From Terriglobales bacterium (lineage in GTDB: Bacteria; Acidobacteriota; Terriglobia; Terriglobales; Acidobacteriaceae): a DNA stretch of 64,000 nucleotides. Both the position numbers and the translations under genes were made by a program. Of the stretch, positions 45,095 through 53,874 are shown in pieces. Position 1 is the first letter of the stretch, and every line of letters starts with the position of its first letter. The notes under the pieces are model-generated. The model did not search any database. It saw only the letters and a program-made list of their open reading frames with translations, and was not told the origin of the DNA. The stretch is from positions 1 to 64,000 of the forward strand of contig DATMPC010000022.1 of the NCBI GenBank assembly GCA_035567895.1, written 5' to 3'.

Positions 45095-47047
45095 TCAAAT
45101 CCGTTTGAACGCTCTTTGTATGTCCTTCACAGAATAACGCAGGACGACTGGACGCCCGTGAGGGCACGACATTGGGCATTCAGTTTGGGCTAGCTCCCGG
45201 AGCAGCCATTCCATTTTGTTCTGCTCCAGAGGCATGTTGACCTTAATAGCCGCGTGACACGCAATCGATGCCGCTATGCGGTGGCGGATGGCGTCGAGGT
45301 TCAGCATCTGCTGTTCGCGTTCAAAGTCACCCAGCAGCTCGCTGAGCATTTGTTCCATATCGCAGCTTTCTATACCAGCAGGCACGGCCTTGACGACGAC
45401 CGTCCGCGATCCAAACAGCTCCACCTCGAAGCCGTTACGTCCGAGTTCATCGGAGATTTCGGCAAAGACAGCCTGCTGACCCGGAGTAAGCTGTACCACA
45501 ATCGGCATCAGCATCTTCTGGACGGGAATGGATTCGGTCTGCCTTTGTATCAGCACACGTTCAAACAGCACGCGCTCATGCGCCACATGCTGATCAATGA
45601 TCCAAAGGCCTTCCTGATCGACGGCCAAAATGAACGACTCGCGTATCTGCCCGAGCGGCCGCAATGAAGCAAGCTGCGGAACAACACCCTCTTCAACTTC
45701 GGCCCGGTCGTCGATCACTGCGCTGCAAGCACTGCCTCCGGAAACTGACTCCCAGTTCGGGACTGCCGCGGTGATGGCTGCGATCTCTGACCTCGCTCCT
45801 GGCGAGGACTGGATCACGAAAGCATTGTCGAACGCTAGCGGTGCTGTCTGGGCCGGAGGTGCGGTTGCTGTGAGCACGAATCCCGCAGCTTCGTCTTGTG
45901 CTTCTCCGCGCAGAGAGGCTCCGGGAGAGAGTGCTACAGCCGCGGTCGGTTGCGCAGAAATCTCGCGTGTGAACTGCGGCACCGGACGCGCCTTCATCAG
46001 TGCGGCGCGAACCGAGTCACGCACAAAATCATGCACGAATCCTTGCTGGCGGAAGCGAACTTCAGTCTTTGCCGGATGCACGTTGGCATCAACTTCAGTT
46101 GGCGGCATCTCCAGGAACAGCAGTACCACGGGAAAAACGGTAGGCGGGATGATGTTGCGATATGCCTCCGTAAGCGCGTGCTGTACTAGGCGGTCACGCA
46201 CCAATCGCTGATTTACAAACACGAAGATCGAATTGCGATTCAGCTTTTGCAACTCAGGCTTTGACACAAAACCACGCAAGCGCACCTTGCCCGGAGTTGG
46301 TGGTTCATAATCCGCAGTCCTGCGCCAGGGCGGAGGCTCCGGAATTCCCACGCGCTCGAGGTCGCTCTCGGCTGCGACTGAGATGAGTTGATCGAGAGTA
46401 TCGCGGCCGAAAATCTGGTACAACCGCTCGGCATGGGTAGCCACTGGCGATGCAGTCAGGATGTTGTGCGTCGCCGAGTGCAACTCTAAATGTTTGTCGG
46501 GATGAGCCAGCGCGTAATGTGTTACGAGTGAAGCAATGTGTGAGAGTTCGGTAGATTCCGCTTTCAGGAATTTCTTGCGCGCCGGAGTGTTGAAGAAGAG
46601 GTCACGGACGGTGATCGCGGTTCCTGCTGGTGCTCCCGTCTCTTCGACTTTCAAAAGCTTGCCACCGGCGATCTCGATCCGAGTGCCAGATGTGTCGGCA
46701 TCCTGTCTGGTTTCGAGGGCGAGCCGCGATACGGACGCGATCGATGGAAGCGCCTCGCCACGAAAGCCCAGAGTATCGATATTCAGCAGATCGTCCGCGT
46801 CGTGAATCTTCGAGGTCGCGTGCCGCTCGAACGCGAGCATGGCATCGTCTTGCCCCATGCCGCAGCCGTTGTCCATGATCGCGATGAGCTTCCTTCCGCC
46901 AGCCTCGACCTCGATGCGAATACGCGTCGCGCCCGCATCGAGCGAATTCTCGAGAAGCTCCTTCACCACCGATGCGGGCCTCTCGACAACTTCGCCTGCG
47001 GCAATTTTGTTGGCGACGTTATCGGAGAGAACGCGAATGCGGCCCAT
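45095..47047 (-). CDS. mutL: DNA mismatch repair protein MutL (endonuclease type)
   Basis: A 650-residue MutL. The GHKL ATPase domain has NKIAAGEVVERPASVVKELL, ENSLDAGATRIRI and MDNGCGM, then GFRGEALPSIASV. The C-terminal domain carries the endonuclease motif DQHVAHERVLFE (consensus DQHAxxExxxxE, with Val for the fourth residue), ACHAAIKVNMP and CPHGRP, so it should nick DNA itself, as expected in bacteria without MutH. A Pro/Ala-rich linker of about 100 residues (about 340-440) separates the halves. No mutS nearby. Confidence 0.96.
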   Translation of the reverse strand: MGRIRVLSDNVANKIAAGEVVERPASVVKELLENSLDAGATRIRIEVEAGGRKLIAIMDNGCGMGQDDAMLAFERHATSKIHDADDLLNIDTLGFRGEALPSIASVSRLALETRQDADTSGTRIEIAGGKLLKVEETGAPAGTAITVRDLFFNTPARKKFLKAESTELSHIASLVTHYALAHPDKHLELHSATHNILTASPVATHAERLYQIFGRDTLDQLISVAAESDLERVGIPEPPPWRRTADYEPPTPGKVRLRGFVSKPELQKLNRNSIFVFVNQRLVRDRLVQHALTEAYRNIIPPTVFPVVLLFLEMPPTEVDANVHPAKTEVRFRQQGFVHDFVRDSVRAALMKARPVPQFTREISAQPTAAVALSPGASLRGEAQDEAAGFVLTATAPPAQTAPLAFDNAFVIQSSPGARSEIAAITAAVPNWESVSGGSACSAVIDDRAEVEEGVVPQLASLRPLGQIRESFILAVDQEGLWIIDQHVAHERVLFERVLIQRQTESIPVQKMLMPIVVQLTPGQQAVFAEISDELGRNGFEVELFGSRTVVVKAVPAGIESCDMEQMLSELLGDFEREQQMLNLDAIRHRIAASIACHAAIKVNMPLEQNKMEWLLRELAQTECPMSCPHGRPVVLRYSVKDIQRAFKRI

Positions 47048-47078
47048 TGGGCTGATTTAATCACAGAACGGAGGAAGA

Positions 47079-47155
47079 GCGAACACGAAGGTCACCAAGG
47101 CAGACAGAGAAGGTCACGACGAATTCTTCCTTTATTTCGTGACCTTCGTGTTCGC
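47079..47155. repeat. 77-bp perfect inverted repeat between aspS and mutL
   Basis: GCGAACACGAAGGTCAC (47079-47095) and GTGACCTTCGTGTTCGC (47139-47155) are exact complements (17 bp). The intervening 43 bases include another GAAGGTCACGA copy. It lies between the mutL start and the aspS end, and might also attenuate transcription. Confidence 0.8.
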
Positions 47156-47164
47156 CTCTCGGCT

Positions 47165-48982
47165 TTACGCCTTCACCGCAATTCCCAACTCCTTCAATTG
47201 CGTCGCGCTCACTGGAGTGGGTGCATCGACCATGAGATCCACAGCCTTCGCAGTCTTTGGGAATGGGATCACTTCTCGCAGACTGTCCGCACCTGCGAGA
47301 ATCATCACGATACGATCGAGACCTAAAGCAATACCTCCATGTGGAGGCGTGCCATACTCCAAGGCTTCCAGGAAGAATCCAAATCGCGAGCGCGCTTCCT
47401 CATCGGTCATACCGAGCGCGTTGAAGATCTGCTTTTGAATGTCCTGGCGATGAATACGAATAGAGCCTGAGCCCAACTCGGTTCCGTTCAGCACAATGTC
47501 ATACGCCAACGCCCGCACTGCTCCCGGATCTGAGAGCAGCTTGCCGAAGTCTTCCTCATGCGGCGACGTGAAGGGATGGTGCGCAGCGTTCCAGCGACCA
47601 TCCTTGTCGTCATATTCGAACATGGGAAAATCGGTGACCCAGAGCAAGCAATAGTCGTTTGCAGTACCTGTCTTGTTGAAGGCTCCATGCTTCTCTTTGT
47701 ACTTCTGCCCAAGAGTTAAACGCAGCGCACCGGCCGACGCGTAAACAGCCTCAGCCCCCTTACGAAATGCTACGGCCGAGCGGTCCTCAGATGGAGCTCC
47801 TGCGACGATCACGAGCAAATCGTCAGCCTCTGCCTCCGCCGTGGCGCGGAGCTTGGTTACGGCATCGGGAAAGCTCTTCTCCAGACGCTTTACGTCATCG
47901 ATGACTTTGACCCCAGGCTTCGGCGCGGCGAGCTGTTTGTTGTCGTCGCGTTCCTTGCGCGAGACTTCGCCCACTTTCGGAATACGGACTGCAACCACCG
48001 GCAGCAGCGGATCAAGACTCAAAGCATTTAGGTTCTCCTCGGTGAACGCCTCACGGACATCGGTCATCTCTGGCAGACGCATGTCAGGCTTATCGATCCC
48101 GTATTTCCGAATAGCATCGTCATACTTCATGCGCGGAAACGGCGGCTTTAACTCAACTCCTGCCTCGCGGAACGCCGCAACCAGAAATGCCTCGACTACT
48201 TCGAAGACCCGATCCTGCGTAGGAAACGAAGTTTCAAGATCGACCTGCGTGAATTCAGGCTGACGATCGGCACGCAAGTCTTCGTCGCGAAAGCAACGCA
48301 CGATCTGAAAGTATTTGTCGAAGCCGGAGATCATCAAGATTTGCTTGAACAATTGCGGCGATTGCGGCAGAGCGTAAAAAGATCCTGGATAGACGCGGCT
48401 CGGCACCAGGTAGTCACGCGCACCCTCGGGAGTGCTACGCGTCATGAACGGCGTCTCGATCTCCAGGAAACCACGGCTCGAGAGTTCTTTGCGAATCGCC
48501 AACGAAACCTTGGAACGCAACTCGATGTTCGACTGCATCTCGGGACGACGCATGTCGAGATACCGATACTTCAAGCGCAATTCTTCGTTCCCGATGGCCT
48601 GCTCTGAAGGCGAAAACGGCGGTGTTTTTGAGTCGTTAAGAACGCGCAACTCTTCGGCGATGATCTCGATCTCGCCCGTGGGAACATTCTTATTGATGGT
48701 CGGGGCATCGCGCCTCTTTACGCTGCCCACAATGGCGAGTACATATTCGGACCGGACTCGGCTCGCCTTTTCGTGCAAAGCTGGATTGCTCTCTTTGTCG
48801 AAGACGATCTGCACCAGGCCGGTGCGGTCCCGTAGATCGATAAAGATCAAATTGCCGAGATCGCGGCGGCGGTTCACCCATCCCATGAGAGTGACGGTTT
48901 TGCTGGCATCGCTGGCGCGCAGCGTGCCGCACATGTGGCTGCGTTGCAAACTGCCAAGCAAATCGAGCTGAGTGTCGGGCAA
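47165..48982 (-). CDS. aspS: Aspartate--tRNA ligase
   Basis: A 605-residue class II synthetase of bacterial type with GAD domain. The anticodon-binding OB fold has TLMGWVNRRRDLGNLIFIDL followed by RDRTGLVQIVFD; catalytic motifs are FRDEDLRADRQPEFTQVDLE (motif 2) and GGIALGLDRIVMILAG (motif 3). In the OB fold the residue between RRRD and GN is Leu, as in Asp-specific E. coli enzyme; non-discriminating enzymes often have His there, so this one may be discriminating (tentative). Normal length. Transcribed with no obvious partner; an inverted repeat follows it. Confidence 0.96.
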   Translation of the reverse strand: MPDTQLDLLGSLQRSHMCGTLRASDASKTVTLMGWVNRRRDLGNLIFIDLRDRTGLVQIVFDKESNPALHEKASRVRSEYVLAIVGSVKRRDAPTINKNVPTGEIEIIAEELRVLNDSKTPPFSPSEQAIGNEELRLKYRYLDMRRPEMQSNIELRSKVSLAIRKELSSRGFLEIETPFMTRSTPEGARDYLVPSRVYPGSFYALPQSPQLFKQILMISGFDKYFQIVRCFRDEDLRADRQPEFTQVDLETSFPTQDRVFEVVEAFLVAAFREAGVELKPPFPRMKYDDAIRKYGIDKPDMRLPEMTDVREAFTEENLNALSLDPLLPVVAVRIPKVGEVSRKERDDNKQLAAPKPGVKVIDDVKRLEKSFPDAVTKLRATAEAEADDLLVIVAGAPSEDRSAVAFRKGAEAVYASAGALRLTLGQKYKEKHGAFNKTGTANDYCLLWVTDFPMFEYDDKDGRWNAAHHPFTSPHEEDFGKLLSDPGAVRALAYDIVLNGTELGSGSIRIHRQDIQKQIFNALGMTDEEARSRFGFFLEALEYGTPPHGGIALGLDRIVMILAGADSLREVIPFPKTAKAVDLMVDAPTPVSATQLKELGIAVKA

Positions 48983-49077
48983 TGTCGAGTCCTTGAAGCT
49001 GAAAGTAATCCTTGATGATAAATGCGATGGGTACTAACACGAATAAAGCATAGGGACCGAAGGCAGCAAAAACAAGA

Positions 49078-49116
49078 ATCGGGTGAATCGGTCGTTACAC
49101 CGCCCGATCACCCGAT
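49078..49116. repeat. Imperfect GATCACCC/GGGTGATC-type inverted repeat
   Basis: ATCGGGTGAATCGG (49078-49091) and CCCGATCACCCGAT (49103-49116) pair with one bulge. Same vocabulary as the element at 43203-43380. Lies in the aspS/ilvE spacer. Confidence 0.6.
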
Positions 49117-49133
49117 CGCGAAACTACCTATCT

Positions 49134-50078
49134 CTAAACGCTCACTGGCTGCTTTACCGGCACTTGTGTGAACCAGCCATGCCGGTCGGCCACGCGGCCT
49201 TCGACGATGTCGAAGAATTCCTTGTGCAGGGCGCGAGTGATTGGACCTGTCTTGCCATCTCCGACCGCGATCTTGTCGACCGTGCGAATCGGCGTGATCT
49301 CAGCCGCTGTGCCGGTGAAGAAAACTTCGTCGGCAATGTAGAGCATCTCGCGCGGAATCATCTGCTCGACCACTGGGAACCCCAGCTCGCGGATCAGATC
49401 TATGGCGGTGGCACGGGTAATCCCGGGCAGTACCGAGTTTCCAAGCGGTGCGGTGAACACGGTGCCCTTGCGTACGACAAACAGATTCTCACCCGAGCCT
49501 TCGCTAACGTAGCCGCTCACGTCGAGAGCAATACCCTCAACGTATCCATTAAGGATGGCTTCCATCTTGATGAGCTGCGAGTTCATGTAGTTGGCGCCGG
49601 ACTTTGCCATGGCAGGCAGGGTGTTTGGTGCGATTCGCGTCCACGAGGAGACGCAGACATCGACTCCCTCATCGGGCGAATCATGTCCGAGGTATTTGCC
49701 CCACGCATAGTTGCAGATGTAAACGTCGATGGGAGAGTTAAACGGATTCACACCCGCCTCGCCATATCCACGCAGCACGATCGGCCGTATGTAGCAAGGA
49801 TAAACACCGTTGTGAGCGACTACTTCAACCATGGCTTGAACAATCTCTTCCTCGGTAAAGGGCACTTCCATGCGATAGACCTTGGCGGAGTTCAGAAGCC
49901 GTTCGGCGTGCTCCTGTGCACGGAAAATCGCGGCACCCTGAGGATGCTTATAGCAACGCACGCCCTCAAATACTGACGAACCGTAATTCACCACGTGCGA
50001 CATTACATGCAACTTGGCATCGTCCCAGTTGATGAGCTTACCGTTGTGCCATATTTTTTCCGTCTTGGGTATCGCCAT
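49134..50078 (-). CDS. ilvE: Branched-chain amino acid aminotransferase
   Basis: A 314-residue PLP class IV aminotransferase for Leu, Ile and Val. It starts MAIPKTEKIWHNGKLINWDD with VMSHVVNYGSSVFEGVRCYK, has the catalytic Lys region (NYMNSQLIKMEAILNGY), and the signature EGSGENLFVVRKGTVFTAPL. AAGGAG lies 8 bases before the ATG. Single gene between aspS and an inverted-repeat element. Confidence 0.95.
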   Translation of the reverse strand: MAIPKTEKIWHNGKLINWDDAKLHVMSHVVNYGSSVFEGVRCYKHPQGAAIFRAQEHAERLLNSAKVYRMEVPFTEEEIVQAMVEVVAHNGVYPCYIRPIVLRGYGEAGVNPFNSPIDVYICNYAWGKYLGHDSPDEGVDVCVSSWTRIAPNTLPAMAKSGANYMNSQLIKMEAILNGYVEGIALDVSGYVSEGSGENLFVVRKGTVFTAPLGNSVLPGITRATAIDLIRELGFPVVEQMIPREMLYIADEVFFTGTAAEITPIRTVDKIAVGDGKTGPITRALHKEFFDIVEGRVADRHGWFTQVPVKQPVSV

Positions 50079-50183
50079 GAATGCTCCTTACCGAGATTGG
50101 GACAGCGCAAACACTACATTATATTCAGATGCTTTGGCTGCACTCAACGATTTCGTTGATTGCGGGGATAAGCGGACGACCAT

Positions 50184-50348
50184 TTCACCACGGAGACACG
50201 GAGGCACGGAGAAGACTTGGGGAGCAAAACCGAACGGTGTGCATACCCTCGATTTGAATATAGTCGCTCAGGGATTGCTAGAGAGCATCGTCGCGACGCT
50301 TTGGACCCACTTCCATCTTTCTCCGTGCCTCCGCGCCTCCGTGGTGAA
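50184..50348. repeat. 165-bp MITE-like element overlapping a UDG gene end
   Basis: Terminal arms TTCACCACGGAG... (50184-50213) and ...CTCCGTGGTGAA (50319-50348) match at 28 of 30 positions. The right arm and 41 bases more encode the last residues and stop of the uracil-DNA glycosylase. No gene lies inside. The vocabulary 'CACGGAGGCACGGAG' is a widely dispersed bacterial repeat. Confidence 0.75.
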
Positions 50349-51057
50349 TCAGCTCTCTCGCGCGTTCGAAGATTCGCCGAAACATCTCGGCTGTCAGCTT
50401 GCCCGTGTTGGTGTTTTGCAGTGAGGGATGATACGTCCCAAGCAACACCATCCCGTTAGGTATCTGGTATTCCGCTCCGTGGCGAAACTCATATGGCGCG
50501 CGTGAAGTGATGACTCCGATCCGCCGCAGGTGGTTGAGGTAGGCGTCGAAGCCGATCTTGCCTAGAGCAACTACAACTCTCAACTTCCGCAGCAATGCAA
50601 TATCTGCATCGAGGAAATGGGCGCAGTTGGCAATTTCCTCTGGCGCCGGCTTGTTGCCCGGAGGGGCGCAGCGCACGGCCGCTGTGATGTAGGCGTCGGT
50701 CAGTTTCATACCATCACCGCGGTTGGTCGCCAGCGGCTGGGAGGCAAAGCCGGTTTCATACAGGACGGGGTACATGAAATCGCCAGAGCCATCACCGGTA
50801 AATGGACGCCCTGTTCGATTCGATCCGTGCGCTCCTGGAGCAAGACCAAGAATGAGCATGCGCGCGTTCCCATCTCCGAAGCCCGGTACAGGCTTCGCCC
50901 AATATTCCCAGTCCATGTAGGCACGTCGTTTGACCCGGCCAATTTCCTCGCGGTACGCAACCAGTCGCGGACAGAGTGTGCAACCGACGACTGCGTGATT
51001 CAATTCAGCAATTGATGAGTTGATGACTTTGAGAGAAGAGTTACGGGAGCCGTTCAA
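50278..51057 (-). CDS. udgB: Uracil-DNA glycosylase, type 5 (UdgB-like)
   Basis: A 4Fe-4S uracil/hypoxanthine-excising DNA repair enzyme. Motifs: VVGCTLCPRLVAYREEIG (FeS Cys), LGLAPGAHGSNRTGRPFTGD (motif 1 with the loop typical of family 5), VRCAPPGNKP (Cys), ENCAHF-type Cys, and motif 2 GTYHPSLQNTNTGKLT. The C-terminal tail (about the last 28 residues, ELIHHGGAEARRKMEV and on) is encoded by an inverted-repeat element and is likely a replacement. The start is uncertain: TTG at 51057 (17-base overlap with the monooxygenase gene) gives a normal N-terminus; an in-frame ATG at 51129 would overlap by 89 bases. Confidence 0.88.
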   Translation of the reverse strand: MNGSRNSSLKVINSSIAELNHAVVGCTLCPRLVAYREEIGRVKRRAYMDWEYWAKPVPGFGDGNARMLILGLAPGAHGSNRTGRPFTGDGSGDFMYPVLYETGFASQPLATNRGDGMKLTDAYITAAVRCAPPGNKPAPEEIANCAHFLDADIALLRKLRVVVALGKIGFDAYLNHLRRIGVITSRAPYEFRHGAEYQIPNGMVLLGTYHPSLQNTNTGKLTAEMFRRIFERARELIHHGGAEARRKMEVGPKRRDDAL

Positions 51058-51343
51058 AGATGCCGATGTGGCGTTCGGAGCTTGTGAGGCTCTCGCACTC
51101 CTCGTCGATACTCGCGTAATCGCCGGCAAAACGATCCTTGAAGCCGAGATAAGAATCTTTATCTTCCCACACGTCGATGGTTAGATAGCGGCCGGATTGT
51201 GCATTGTCTTTGACGAGGATGGTTTCGCGATATGCAGAATCGCGACGGAAGAGACGAGCCCAGACGCCCTCGGTCCCGTAGGCGGTTTCAAATTCGTCGC
51301 AGTGTCCTGGTTCGACCGTGAATTCCCACAGAATGTAGATCAT
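51041..51343 (-). CDS. Antibiotic biosynthesis monooxygenase (ABM) domain protein
   Basis: A 100-residue ferredoxin-like ABM-domain protein: IYILWEFTVEPGHCDEFETA, then RLFRRDSAYRETILVKD and YLTIDVWEDKDSYLGFKDRF. Members include quinol monooxygenases and heme-degrading enzymes, and stress dimers; function cannot be chosen. The ATG at 51343 is preferred to a TTG nine bases upstream. It overlaps the uracil-DNA glycosylase start, so both may be one transcript, beginning after a terminator. Confidence 0.82.
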   Translation of the reverse strand: MIYILWEFTVEPGHCDEFETAYGTEGVWARLFRRDSAYRETILVKDNAQSGRYLTIDVWEDKDSYLGFKDRFAGDYASIDEECESLTSSERHIGIFERLP

Positions 51344-51352
51344 GAGCGACAA

Positions 51353-51377
51353 AAAGCCAGCGCTTCGCGCTGGCTTT
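51353..51377 (-). terminator. Terminator after the 68-residue gene
   Basis: Perfect 11-bp stem AAAGCCAGCGC / GCGCTGGCTTT, 3-base loop, then TTTTT on the minus strand (reading AAAGCCAGCGCGAAGCGCTG...). Lies just past the stop at 51380. Confidence 0.9.
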
Positions 51378-51379
51378 CT

Positions 51380-51586
51380 TTAGCGCTTCACCACGACCTG
51401 AGCACCGTCAGAATCGTAGCCTTCATCGACAATCGTCTTCTGCGCGGCAGCGCGGATCTTCTGTTCATCGGCATCTTTCGGTGCATCGCAATAGCGGCGG
51501 ACTACTTCTTCGCCCGCCTGAATTCGCACCAGCCATTTCTTCTTGTCTTTGTCCCATGAGGCTTCTACACGATCTGCTCGCATCAT
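51380..51586 (-). CDS. Small protein of unknown function
   Basis: A 68-residue basic/acidic protein with a beta-rich start (VEASWDKDKKKWLVRIQAGE) and a charged helical end. Not recognised. Start at 51586 follows GAGGTGGGG directly; a second Met follows at once. A terminator sits 3 bases after the stop, which supports a real gene. The adjacent P-loop kinase gene lies 36 bases upstream, so they may share a transcript. Confidence 0.65.
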   Translation of the reverse strand: MMRADRVEASWDKDKKKWLVRIQAGEEVVRRYCDAPKDADEQKIRAAAQKTIVDEGYDSDGAQVVVKR

Positions 51587-51622
51587 CCCCACCTCGGCAC
51601 GGCAATATATCACTTCGGATGA

Positions 51623-52180
51623 TCAATTCGATCCTTCCGGGACCGGACGTGTTTCCAGGCTCTCCAGATACTTCTGCGCCTGCTCGACCGAAACTGCCAA
51701 TTCCTGATCGGAGCTGATGCTCAATCGCGGCCCGCTTAGCGGCTCACGCTCGAAATCTTGCTTCTTCTCCAGGTAGAGCTCTACGGTTCGATTGGCGGCA
51801 AAGTGGCTTCCCGATTCGAGGTCCCGACGAATGCGCGCGAGTGCGGTCGCCTCGTCGGCAACACATTCGATCACTGCCAGCGGCGTCCCCATCCGTTCGG
51901 CAGCAGCCCGGACGCTCTCTCGTTGATACTGCCGGGAAAACGGCCGACCATCGAGAAATACACGTAATGTCGGCTTCCGCCTGAGCAGATATTCGACGGT
52001 CTCGAGCATCACATGCTGGCAGAAATCGTCCTGCTCGACTGTGTATTCAATCTGCGATGGACCAAAGAGAGCTGGCCGGATTAGGTCCTTATCGATTACG
52101 AAGCCACCAAAGCGCTCCACCAGAGCACGCGAGAGCGTGCTCTTCCCGGTTCCGGGCAGACCAACCATGAGGATCAGCAT
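51623..52180 (-). CDS. P-loop AAA-type kinase (Zeta-toxin/phosphotransferase-like)
   Basis: A 185-residue single-domain nucleotide kinase: Walker A LMVGLPGTGKSTLSRALVER, followed by IDKDLIRPALFG and a Walker-B-like FLDGRPFSRQYQ, then a LID-type basic region. The fold is that of small-molecule kinases such as chloramphenicol phosphotransferase or the AAA_33 group; the substrate is unknown. No antitoxin-like partner is visible, so a toxin role is unlikely. ATG with no clear ribosome site. Confidence 0.82.
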   Translation of the reverse strand: MLILMVGLPGTGKSTLSRALVERFGGFVIDKDLIRPALFGPSQIEYTVEQDDFCQHVMLETVEYLLRRKPTLRVFLDGRPFSRQYQRESVRAAAERMGTPLAVIECVADEATALARIRRDLESGSHFAANRTVELYLEKKQDFEREPLSGPRLSISSDQELAVSVEQAQKYLESLETRPVPEGSN

Positions 52181-52265
52181 TCATGCAGGTTAGCGCAGAT
52201 GACTAACGAGTCTCACATTCTGAAGCCAGGAGCTAGCAGCAAGTAGCCAGCAGCTTCTTCTGGGT

Positions 52266-52294
52266 TTGACCGCATTGTTTCGCGGGTCTTACAC
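52266..52294 (+). promoter_or_regulatory. Possible tig promoter
   Basis: TTGACC (52266-52271), 17-base spacer, TTACAC (52289-52294). The -35 is good, the -10 weak. About 70 bases before the tig start. Confidence 0.35.
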
Positions 52295-52367
52295 TTGAAG
52301 TTCCGGCCGCTATTGCTGCGCCTCACAGGGTGCTCCGGCTACTTCGAAAGCGCTAGGAACACGGAAA

Positions 52368-53771
52368 TTGACCGAAATAGAGAGCACCACGACCGAACAA
52401 AACACAGGCGAGACTCACAACCACGAACACACACAAGAGCCGCGTCCGCTCGGGGAATGTGAGCGCGAGATCTCGGTCGAGATTCCCGCCGATACCGTCT
52501 CCCATGAACTCGAGTCGTTCGTTGCCCGCTACCAGAAAATGGCGCGAGTGCCCGGCTTCCGTCGCGGTAAGACGCCGGCAAGTCTGGTGCGTCGCCGCTT
52601 CGCGGACGAATTGAAGCAGGAAGTGGTCGAGTCGCTGGTACCCAAGTACTTCCGAGAAGAAGTTCAAAAGCTCGGCTTTGCCCCTATCTCTCAGCCGAAA
52701 ATCACCGACTTTCATTTTGAAGACAGCGAGCCGCTGCGCTTCAAGGCGGTTTTCGAGATCATGCCAAACATCGAGGTAGCTCCCTACTCGGATCTGAAGG
52801 CTGAAAAAGGTGATGTCTCGGTAAGCGAGGACGAAGTCGAGCATGAATTGCAGGCTCTCCGCGAGAACCAGGCTACCTACAACTCCGTCGAAGAAGATCG
52901 TGGTCTTCAAGACGGCGACTTTGCGCAAGCCAGCTTCACCGGCACTCCAATCGAAAAGCAGGAATCTAGTCTGGTAGATCCGTCAGGAAATCCCGTCAGT
53001 TCCGGACAGCAGGAGACAAAGCCTACAGGGTCGCAGCCCGTCCACATGGACGATGTGCTCGTCGACATCGGTGGCGCCAACACCGTCCGGGAGTTTAGTG
53101 AGAACCTTCGCGGAGCCAAATCGGGAGAAGAACGCACGTTCATCATTACGTATCCCGAAGACGCGCAAGACAAACGCCTCGCCGGCAAGACTCTGGAGTA
53201 TAAGGTCCAGATCAAGGGGATTAAGAAGAAACAGATTCCCGAATTGAACGACGACTTCGCAAAAGGGCTTGGAGACTTCAAGAGCCTCGAAGATCTGCGC
53301 ACCCGGATTCGTGAGCAGCTTGAATCTCAGAAGCGCCACGAAATCGAGCACACCGCGAAGGACAAGCTGGTGCAAGAGCTGGTCAGCCGAAACAACTTTC
53401 CGGTTCCTGAATCATTGATAGACCAGCAAGTGACTTCGCGCCTGGAGCGTGGATTCCGAGCTCTGGCTGCCCAGGGAATGCGCCCCGAGGACATGCGTAA
53501 GATGGACTTTGGTCGTTTGCGGCAGGCGCAGCGTGAGGCGGCTCTCCGTGAGGTGAAGGCATCTTTGATCCTCGAGAAGATCGCCGACAAGGAGAACATT
53601 CAAGCCAGCGATGCCGATCTCGACCTGGAAGTGGAACGCTTCGCGCAGCAATCGCGGCAACCGGTGGAGGCAGTGCGCAAAAAGTTGACTGATGAAGGCA
53701 CGCTTGAGCGCATGCGCGAACGGATCCGCTACGAAAAGACTCTGGACTTTTTATATCAACGCTCTGCCTGA
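52368..53771 (+). CDS. tig: Trigger factor (ribosome-bound chaperone, PPIase)
   Basis: A 467-residue trigger factor. N-terminal ribosome-binding domain contains the signature YQKMARVPGFRRGKTPASLV (FRxGK-type loop), then a central domain that has the FKBP-like fold but with an insertion (about residues 195-225, polar) and a C-terminal arm domain of long charged helices. TTG start at 52368. It opens the protein-quality-control run tig, clpP, clpX, lon. The FKBP-like region lacks obvious conserved catalytic aromatic residues, so prolyl isomerase activity is uncertain. Confidence 0.94.
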   Translation: MTEIESTTTEQNTGETHNHEHTQEPRPLGECEREISVEIPADTVSHELESFVARYQKMARVPGFRRGKTPASLVRRRFADELKQEVVESLVPKYFREEVQKLGFAPISQPKITDFHFEDSEPLRFKAVFEIMPNIEVAPYSDLKAEKGDVSVSEDEVEHELQALRENQATYNSVEEDRGLQDGDFAQASFTGTPIEKQESSLVDPSGNPVSSGQQETKPTGSQPVHMDDVLVDIGGANTVREFSENLRGAKSGEERTFIITYPEDAQDKRLAGKTLEYKVQIKGIKKKQIPELNDDFAKGLGDFKSLEDLRTRIREQLESQKRHEIEHTAKDKLVQELVSRNNFPVPESLIDQQVTSRLERGFRALAAQGMRPEDMRKMDFGRLRQAQREAALREVKASLILEKIADKENIQASDADLDLEVERFAQQSRQPVEAVRKKLTDEGTLERMRERIRYEKTLDFLYQRSA

Positions 53772-53874
53772 GCGCTCGAGCCTCGGCTTGAAGCTGACGA
53801 ATGGCAGGCAGTAACCCTCGCCCGGACACAGTTCCGGGCGCAGGTGTATGTGAGTGAAGAAAGGATTACCTGCA

